Source: Leptodontidium sp. MPI-SDFR-AT-0119 (Eukaryota; Ascomycota; Leotiomycetes; Helotiales; Leptodontidiaceae). Taken from it: a DNA stretch of 64,000 nucleotides. Every line of letters begins with the position of its first letter. The first letter of the stretch is position 1. Below the pieces are notes generated by a model, which saw only the letters and a list, made by a program, of their open reading frames with translations, was not told the origin of the DNA and did not search any database. The stretch is taken from NCBI GenBank assembly GCA_020726505.1, contig JAHLEZ010000050.1, positions 62,001 through 126,000 on the forward strand, written 5' to 3'. The position numbers and the translations under genes were made by a program. Positions 56,439-64,000 of the stretch are shown here, one piece after another.

Positions 56439-57440
56439 ATGTCTGGTCTTTCCCGTATACTCTCACAGTATAACATCCTCGACATCACAGCCCAACATTT
56501 AAGCCTTCTTGATCTCTTTCGACTTGCTACTACTTCCTCTAGGTTCTATGCCCTTATCCGCAAGCCTGATGCGTTATTCAACCGTTAGAAACGGATAACT
56601 CTCTGTGACGGTCGGGGGCTTAGAGCTCGTCAGGAATTTCGAGGAAAATATGCAAGTATAAGGCCAGGGCGTGGTAGGTCGGCCTTTGATGAAGAGCTTG
56701 AGGTCCGGGTGTGGAACCTCAAGTGTGATACTGTGAATGCCCTGCCTTGTCTTAAGTGCGGGCTAAATATCTGCGAGGTTAGGATATTTTCCGATTCTCT
56801 TTCGAGACCGACTTGATTACTCCCCTAGAGTATCCGAATTCTAACCTTTCGTCCTCTTTTAGGAATGCCGATTCGTGCCCCGGGTGGGCTATACACCAGA
56901 CGAAGGCTCTCGTCAACGACCTCACCATGATCGGAGCTTTAGAGGCCATACTATCCTTTGCTACTGCACGGCGTGTGATGAAAAGGTTCAGCAGGAGCTA
57001 CCCGTACGCCTCTCGGAACTCTGTGATTGTAATCAGTATACCCGTTAGATTTGCCTCTCTTGTAAAATAGAAGAGGATCGACTTGACCACCATTACTTGA
57101 AAACCCGGACCCGGCTCTACTGGGGAGAGACTGATGGATCCTTGTGGCACGATAACCACGAATCGACTGGGGATCTTACCAATCAATTTACGCTCCCTGC
57201 CCCTCCCAAAGACCTTGCTGTAAGTTATGTAGCCCGTGTGATTTTATTAATTAACAATAGCCTAAATAAATGCTGGTCGATTTCCTTTTTATACTAAGCT
57301 ATTCTAATTTTATTATTTAGTTTTAGTGTCCTTGTGGAGAGATATCACCTCGAGAGGGTAATATTCGATGCGCTTGGTGTAAAAGAAAACACGATCGGGC
57401 TAAGTAGCGGTATAGACTTGATCCTTTGATCACACCCTTT
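56439..57440 (+). pseudogene. F-box-type Cys-rich protein gene with three in-frame stops
   Basis: Exons 56439-56777, 56863-57219 and from 57327, joined in phase 0. The N-terminal F-box-like helix region (NILDITAQHLSLLDLFRL) is followed by CLKCGLNICEECRF, ILCYCTACDEK, LCDCNQYTR, ICLSCKIEE and CPCGE...CAWCK, the zinc-site pattern of a fungal F-box family likely acting as SCF ubiquitin-ligase adaptors. TAG stops at 56586, 57046 and 57405 each replace a position where Gln fits. No frameshift is needed, so decay is recent. Confidence 0.7.
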
Positions 57441-58540
57441 AATCACGTAAGGAATATTCTCTCGAGATCCCTTGGTCTTTTTTCTTTCTCACGGCACTAA
57501 CTATTTTTAAGGATCCTTGCTACCCACAATCACCTATAAATGACCCTCAGACTGGGTTACGAAGGTACGCGGTTTTAGGGTATTCTGGGCCTATTTACAA
57601 TCCTCTCTTATAAGGCCTGCAACTTTGCTTTAAAGCATTTGAGGGAGTCGAGTACTGCGTCGAAGTTCTCTCTAATCTAGCGTAGACAATGTTAAATGGA
57701 AAAGCCAAAGTCCTGAATAAAGCTTGCGATTTTGCTTTGAAGCATTTGGGGAAGTCGAGTACTGCGTTGACGTCCTCTTTGATCTGCCTGAGGATTACCA
57801 ATCCGACTTATCCAAGTGGGTATCAACAGCGAGATAGTGATCTGGCGCAGACGATATTAAATAGAGGAGCCAAAGTCCTGAATTAAGCCCGCAACTTTGA
57901 CTCGAGAATGCCATTGGATGTTGAAGCATTTAGGGGAGTCGAGCGGTGTAGATCACGATCTCAAAAGAACTCCAGCTCTAAGATGAGACTCGAGTACGCT
58001 ATTGTTAGTTAATCTCATTGTCTTTGTCTTCCTCTTTTCCCTCCTTCCCTTCCTCCTCCTCTTTATCCGGTTCTATTACTCGCTGTGGCCTTAGTAGTCT
58101 ATTGACGTCTTTTAGCCAGGTTGGTTTCGTAGTCGGATTCGTTGCAGTCGACTCTTAATGCCTCAGGCACGACTTGATCTCCGCTGGAATTTCAAGCGGA
58201 GATCAGGGCAAGGGGGCGCTGCCTTTCGACTACCCGGCATAGCCTATGTCTTACAATCGAGGACGTTTGGATACTTCTTACTACATGAAGTCCACTTAGG
58301 TTATGCGGATATCTAAGGAAAGTCGTAATTAAAGTATTAAGTTAGGATTATGACTTTGAATGAAATCTATTGCTTGTTGTGTAGCTTTAGTAGTTTGTTG
58401 ACTTTTGCGCTATGCTTATTGAAGATTAATACCTCAGGCACAACTCGATCTCCGCTGGAATTTCGAGCGGAGATCAGGGCGGGGGGTATCCTTGGGTCGA
58501 GTTTATGAACCCCCCCCCCCCCCCCCCGAGCTTAACTTAG
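57441..58540. repeat. dispersed repeat region with two GATCTCCGCTGG hairpins
   Basis: Monomers of the GAGTACTGCGTTGAAGTC type lie near 57640, 57750 and 57940. Two modules of about 100 bp (TTAGTAGTCTATTGACTTTT...CCTCAGGCAC) end in hairpins at 58175-58205 and 58444-58475; a third module lies near 51200-51280. A C18 homopolymer occupies 58510-58527. No gene. Confidence 0.7.
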
Positions 58541-58599
58541 CTCTAGGTAAAGGATCCACCTCGATTCGTAATCTCTCTCTTTTCCTCCCCTTTGCTCTC

Positions 58600-59120
58600 T
58601 TTCTTTCGTCGGATATCCAAAGAAAGTCGGAATCAAAGTATCGAGTTAGTCTTGTGACTTTGAGCTAAGGAACCCCCCCAATTCGTGATCTTTTCTTTTT
58701 CTCTTGGCTCTGCTCTTTCTCTCTCGATAAGCGGGGTTAGTATTTAAAGGAAGTTGGAATCAAAGTACTAAGTTTAGTCCCGCGACTCTAAGCCAAAGGG
58801 TCCCCTTAATTCGTGATCTCTCCTTTTCGTATAGCTCTACTAGATCGAAGTCAAAGTGCCAGGTCAATCTTATGACTTTGGGTCGAAAAATCCCCTCGAT
58901 TCGTAATCTCTCCTTTTCTATTAGCTTTGCTCCCTTTCTTTCGCTAAGTGATACGGGTATTTTACGAAAGTCGAAGTCAAAGTGCCAAGTTAATCTTGTG
59001 ACTTTGGGCCAAGAAATCCCCTCAATTCGTGATCTTTCCTTTTCCTTCCGCTTTACTCTCCTTCTTTTCCGAAGTAGTACGGGTATTTGATAAAAGTTGG
59101 AGTTAAAGTATCGAGTCCAG
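58600..59120. repeat. degenerate tandem repeat, period about 115-130 bp
   Basis: About five units, each with AAGTCGAAGTCAAAGTGCCA-like start, TGTGACTTTGGGCC, CCCCTCAATTCGTGATC and a pyrimidine-rich tail; a further unit lies near 58315. Confidence 0.7.
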
Positions 59121-59146
59121 AGGAAATTCGGTGCGGGGGAGGGGGG

Positions 59147-59652
59147 GAGGGACTTCAAAGAAGCAAGTGGAGGTTAGTAGTTCGAGGTTCCATACCTAGG
59201 TGCTTTCTCTATCCATCTTAGCTTGGTGCTCTCATATTACCTTAGCTTAATGCTCTTGCATTATCTTAGCTTAATACTTTTACATCATTTTAAACTAGTA
59301 CTTTTATATTATCCTAACTTAGTAGCCCTAACTTACCCTCACGCGTAATCTTCTTCGGTAAGGGTATTTTATTAAGCAACCCCTTGAACCCTAAATACCC
59401 ACCTCTTGCATTTGGCCCCTCCGCACTTATTTCTTAACATGAAAACCCTTTAATACTCTCGAGTCTTATGCTTTCCTCCCTATTCGAGGCTACTACCTAG
59501 AAAGACAAATCAACTATTTCTACAGGTGAAAAAACGCGGAACAACCCTAGGCGAATATTAGCGAAGGCGTGTTTACTTCCCCCCTTTTTAATCCTCGCTT
59601 GTCGCTTAGCAATCTCTAACCACTAACCTCCACTTGCTTCTTTAAAGCCCCC
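59147..59652. mobile_element. MITE-like element with about 38-bp terminal inverted repeats
   Basis: The left end AAAGAAGCAAGTGGAGGTTA (59157-59176, with extension on both sides) and the right end around 59611-59652 are reverse complements over about 38 bp with few mismatches. The interior, about 430 bp, has no ORF. Superfamily unknown; no clear target duplication. Confidence 0.65.
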
Positions 59653-61020
59653 ACCCTTAATATAAGATAATCCTAAGATCTTAATAAAACAACTCAAGTA
59701 TAATTTCTAACGCCTTGTACTTTATACTTAATAAATAAATATTATAACCTTTAATATTACTATTAATAATAGCTTAAGTACTTATTTTAATATAAATAGT
59801 AATAATTGAATCAAAGGACTAAAATAACTTGGGGAAGGGGGGATTTTCTTTTATAAATTGAAATATATATAATAATAGTGTAAATAGAAGGGTGAGTAAG
59901 GGTATATTTATAATAAATAAATAAAAAATTTAGAGTTAGGATTTCGAATTTAAGATCTTTTATTACGATTATTATTATTACTTACAACTATGAATTAAAG
60001 AATAAATAATTTACACATAATCCCGCGATTAGCCCTACTATGATCTATAATTCCTAAGGATTAAATAAAAATATCTTTATAAAAATAATTATATATAATA
60101 AAAATTTAGGGTATGTAAGTGATTCTAGGTATATATATATTTAAAATATTTCTTTAATTGATAAAATTATATTAATCTTTAATATTTTTTTTTTTTATCC
60201 TTAAGGCTAAGAATATAAATTATTTATAAAAAAAAACCTTAGGTAAACTTTTTATTTTAAATAATAACGAAAAGTCCAAGGTTAAAGATGAACTTAAAGT
60301 ATACTTAATAATAGTAACCCTTTGATACTTTAAGAGTTTAGTTATAATCGTAAGTAAGTTAGAATTAAAATATAAGTAAACTTAATAATAGGTGGAAATT
60401 AAAAGGTTACTAAGAATTTATTAGGGATATATAAAAGGCGGAGTTGATGCTTTTAAAAGCAGTGTATTAAAAAATACTTAAACTATTCAAATAGTATTGA
60501 ATAGAATAAAATAAAATAAAATATATTTTAAAAGTTATAAAAGAAAGATATATATAATATATTTATATATATATATATATTAGTAAAGTAGTAGTCTTTT
60601 ATTACTTTCCTTTTCTTTAAAAACCTAAAATTTGGGAAAAAGAATTAGTAAAAAAAAAAAAAAAAAGGCGTAGTCTAGCTCAAAATCCCATGGGTTACAC
60701 CAACAGCATCGGTTGACCACTCCACCATTCTGTAATACAAGAATTATATCAAGGAAATGCTTAATTTAATATATATACTAGCTAATAAGATCAATAAAGA
60801 ACAAGTTCTCCTCTAGTTCCAACGCTAATTGTTCGTCCTCTTCTTTTTCTTCTCTAAATATACCTTGGCTTTTAAAAACTATTAAATAAGGAACTATATA
60901 TTTATCTAATCGATTCCTTAGCTTATTTATTATAAGGGTAAAGAGGCTAATTTACTAGCCGTGTCTCGGAAACTATACAACGCACCAGGCTTGCAATCCC
61001 GGGTTCCTGATTAGCGGAAT
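59653..61020. other. AT-rich non-coding stretch
   Basis: RIP-like DNA with a TA microsatellite near 60560-60580 and an A-run at 60651-60666. The last about 60 bp before 61021 may belong to the RecQ fragment. No gene. Confidence 0.6.
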
Positions 61021-61412
61021 GGAGTGCTTGCCGTCATGGGACCTCAGCCAGCCGAGCAGGTGGTTCTGGTAATAGGAACCGGCTCTGGGAAGACGATAGT
61101 TGTCATGATTAGTGTCGCTATTGCAGATGCTGGGATTACAATCCTGGTTTTGCCAATGGTTGCTCTGCGAGGTGAAATACTAAGACGCTTTCACGAAGTA
61201 GGTATCCGGCCCTTGACCTAGTCCGTTAACTACCAACGGTCAGCTTCGTTGATCATTGTGTCAGCCGAAGCTGCGTGTACTCAAGGCTTTCTTGAATACT
61301 GTCGTCGTCAGGTCAGTAAGCAGAAACTCGCCCGCATTATCATCGACGAGGGTCACCTCACCATTACGGCCAGTAGATCGGGCGGTATGTGACATGCTGG
61401 CAGTGCTACCAG
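61021..61412 (+). pseudogene. RecQ-like helicase fragment (motifs I-II), cut by a hAT element
   Basis: Encodes VLVIGTGSGKTIVVMI (Walker A), ITILVLPMVALRGEILRRF (motif Ia), then an in-frame TAG at 61219 where Trp is expected, SLIIVSAEAACTQGFLEYC and RIIIDEGHLTITAS (DEGH motif II; frame continues past the TAG). It stops where hAT sequence starts, so motifs III-VI are absent. Third RecQ-type sequence in the window. Confidence 0.8.
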
Positions 61413-61577
61413 CAGGGTGGGGAGAAAAAATTAAGCTACTTAAATAAAAATTAAGTTACTTTAATTAGATTAAATTAAAACTTGAATAACAACTTGACTT
61501 AATTAAATTAAAGTAACTTAAAAGTTATTTAATGTTTTACTTAATTTATTATAACAAATTTAATTAATATATAACTC

Positions 61578-64000
61578 TTAATATATGAACTCTGCTTCTT
61601 CTATATTTGTATTAGGCTCTTTATTAGCCTCTTTTTGTTCCTCTATAATAGTACCCCAACTTCTTAAACACCTTATTATATTAAATGTGTCTTTATTTAA
61701 TCTATTCCTTAGCTTATTAATAACCAAAGCCCCTTGTGAAAAAAATCTTTCACTAGAATCACTAGTAGCTGGAATAGCTAAATAGCGTCTAGCTATTATA
61801 GCTAATATAGGGTAATTAGAGCTATTTAACTCCCAGTAAGCTAAAGGTAAAGTCTATTATAATATTAGTAAATTTTTAAATATATATAATTACAATTATA
61901 ACTTACCTGTTTATTTTGTCTTTTTTCGCTTAAATAAGCTTGTAATTCATTTAAATCTTCGTCTTCAGACTCGTTAATATATATATCGTTATCTGAACCG
62001 TCGTTTTCACTATATATATTAAGGTTTTCAGCTCTAGGTAAAGCAGGTAACCTAATATAACAGTCTCGTTTTTCCCTATAATAAATATTAGTATAATATT
62101 ATAAGAGAAAGATATATTACTTACGAAGTATATTCTGCTTTTAATACTTCTAAAATATCGATAATTTGTTCTCGACTCAAGCCTAAGCTTACTAATCCAC
62201 CCTTTTTAATTCGAGGATCTAATAATAGACTTATATATAAAGTCTTAGTTCGAGCGCTCGAATTTAGCCATTGATTTTTTGGATAATATTTACGTAGCTT
62301 AGCTACGCCTAAGTTAATAGCTTTAATAAGAGGCGGAAATTCCTATAAATATTAATATATATAATAATAAAATTGTTAGAATATAACTTACTATTAATTC
62401 CTCTTTAATACTTTCTAATTGTATATAAATATTGTATAGCATTAGAACCGTGTAATATATAGTAGGATATTTTATCAGCTTGAAGTTTATTAGTAGCCTT
62501 AACAAATACCTTAAGTATTAATAAAGTATTTTTCAAGTATATTATTTCTTCTTCCGAGATCAGTAACTTCTTATTCTCAAAAAGCCTTATTATTAGAGTT
62601 TTGCATAACTATATTAATAGGCTAATAAAGAATTAGAAAGTTGTTAAGCATATTATAAGTCGAAGACCACCGAGTTGTAGTATCTATAATTAATTAGTAA
62701 GTTTATTAAGAGTAAAATAATTATTATTACTTACCTAGCTGAGGCATTTGAAATTGTGTTATATTTAAAGCTCTAATTTGAGCTAGTAGAGCTTGTTTAT
62801 TGTTATAGCTATATTTAAAAGCTATTATAATGAGTCGAATTCGTTTCCATAAAGAGTATGTATTATTAGGACCCTTTTTATTCATTAGTATTTATACTTA
62901 ATAATTTTAAGATATATAAACTGACTTATAAATATATTCCTTTCTTCTAGATCTTCTTCTTCTTCTTCTTTAATAGCTCTAATAGCGTCTAATTCTTCTA
63001 TAGAATCTTCGGCTTTAACAATGGAGCTTATTATCTCTTGTGTTGCTATATTAAGCACGTGCGCGCAACAAGCTATATCTCCTTGAAATTTAATAGCCTC
63101 TAAATCATAAGCTCTAATAAAGCTTGATATTAAGGTATTATTAGAAGATGCGTTATCTCGAGTAATACTATAAAGAATTAGTAATAATAATTTTAATAAT
63201 ACGTATTCAAACTTACCTTTTGATGTTATATTTAATATCAAAGTCTTTTAAAGTATTTAATAATACTTCGCACATATAAGCTCCGGAGTGCGTATCTTCG
63301 AGTATAGCCATTCTTAATAAGTAAGACTCTAGTTTAAAGCTCTTACTTATAAAGTGTCTGTAATAAAAAAAAAGTTAGTTATATATATATTACATTTAAG
63401 AGTTAATTACTTACGTAGTAATACCTAAATAAGCGTCTTGATTGGACGCAGTCCAAGTGTCTAAAGTAAGACTAAACGTGCCTTGATTTTCTTTATGATT
63501 ATTAAGCTTGTTTTTAAAGCTATTAAAGGCACTTAAATAAACAAAATCTAATTTGTCTCTTAGAATCTTTCTATTAATTATTAAAATATCCCTAAAGAAT
63601 AATTAGCTTATACAAGTATTATAATATTATGTGAATAATAATATTCGCGTAATCGGCGAATTACGTGAATACGGAGGACGGGCAAAAACAGGGGTTGCAG
63701 GACATGAATAGGAGCACTCGACGCTAGCCGATACAGGACTAGCCCACGATGAGAGTCTCTTATATAGAGCTCTCATTAATACCTTAGAGTAGCTCTTTAG
63801 ACTTGAACAAATACATACCTACAACCAAAGCTTTACACCGTGTATATCGAGTCTCACCACGATTAACTAAGTTATTACTTATTACGGGAGCTCTAGGTAA
63901 CATAGTACAATCAACAAATATAAAGAATTTACTTACTCTTTCAAATATCTTAAAAGCTCTTTAAAAGTAGGGCTATCGATTAACCGAAAAGAAAGGTTGT
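61578..64000 (-). CDS. hAT-family transposase, multi-exon, N-terminus outside the window
   Basis: Minus-strand exons with AT-rich GT-AG introns: 64000-63937, 63591-63415, 63357-63217, from 63168, then further exons to the stop at 61578. Hallmarks in order: SPTFKELLRYL, FSLTLDTWTASNQDAYLGI (first catalytic Asp), ITRDNASSNN (second), CCAHVLNIATQ, TRWSSTYNML, LLLDPRIKKGGL, and the dimerisation region YWELNSSNYPILAIIARRYL with SSERFFSQGALV. The first listed intron carries an LTR insertion. The junction near 62930 does not keep frame with a simple splice, so a lesion there is possible; otherwise it is well preserved. The host surroundings are strongly AT-rich. Confidence 0.75.
63628..63916. mobile_element. 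probable solo LTR inside a hAT transposase intron
   Basis: A 289-bp GC-balanced segment with TATGTGAA at one end and CAATCAACA at the other, flanked by AATAT at 63623-63627 and 63917-63921, lies within an intron that would otherwise be about 56 nt. The first two bases read TA rather than TG, which RIP could explain. A 5-bp match in AT-rich DNA is weak evidence. Confidence 0.45.

Larger units (their letters stand above)
61413..64000 (-). mobile_element. hAT DNA transposon, right end beyond the window
   Basis: CAGGGTGGGG at 61413 resembles a hAT terminus and marks where RecQ similarity ends and AT-rich element sequence starts. The transposase gene fills the element on the minus strand and runs off the right edge. 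The other terminus and the 8-bp duplication cannot be tested here. Confidence 0.6.

Noticed and set aside
60650..60740. Possible tRNA gene on the minus strand ending in a long T-run
   Set aside because: An A-box-like stretch is present, but acceptor and T arms do not pair and there is no B box.

Overview
This window is from a filamentous ascomycete (Pezizomycotina). The evidence is short GT-AG introns of about 47-104 nt, fungal NLR-type STAND proteins, an OrsD/RecQ helicase family, RTA1 and F-box genes, fungal transposons (Tad1-like LINE, pogo, Copia, hAT), and AT-rich blocks with C-to-T decay typical of RIP. I cannot name the genus. The RecQ helicases and short TTAGGG tracts at repeat borders suggest subtelomeric or similarly dynamic accessory DNA.

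Layout. 0-5 kb holds a Tad1-like LINE split by a complete pogo element, then inverted retroelement scraps. 5-10.2 kb (minus) is one intact three-exon NACHT-WD40 gene with 12 near-identical WD repeats. 11.3-14.4 kb holds a RecQ-type fragment, a small kinase-like gene, a truncated hypothetical gene and an OrsD-type fragment. 15.1-19.6 kb (plus) is an 11-exon gene joining a caspase-like domain to a NACHT domain. 19.8-22.5 kb is an AT-rich desert with a fresh solo LTR. 22.5-34.3 kb carries two copies of a repeat bordered by telomere-like tracts, surrounding three OrsD-type genes; one is fused to a nearly complete RecQ helicase with a single in-frame TAG. 34.3-43.2 kb holds a 28-bp minisatellite, a tRNA-like/hairpin cassette, a lightly mutated non-LTR retrotransposon and an unrecognised decayed ORF, all on the minus strand. 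43.3-51.6 kb is AT-rich DNA with two small spliced genes, a second LTR, two 24-bp minisatellite arrays and two more tRNA-like/hairpin cassettes. 51.6-57.4 kb has a decayed secreted-protein gene, an intact five-exon RTA1 gene, a secreted deaminase-like protein and an F-box pseudogene. 57.6-64 kb holds tandem repeats, a MITE-like element, a RecQ fragment and a spliced hAT transposase gene with a probable solo LTR in one intron.

How the genes may work together. The two NLR-type genes are the main functional content. Fungal proteins of this build act in non-self recognition and regulated cell death: the NACHT-WD40 protein carries a variable recognition surface, and the caspase-NACHT protein carries a protease-like effector domain. 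No operon-like coupling is visible. Most other content is mobile DNA, and decayed genes repeatedly show stops at positions that read as glutamine, as expected from CpA-to-TpA mutation. Many genes had to be reassembled across introns by reading splice sites by eye; the joins keep frame but are not supported by transcripts.
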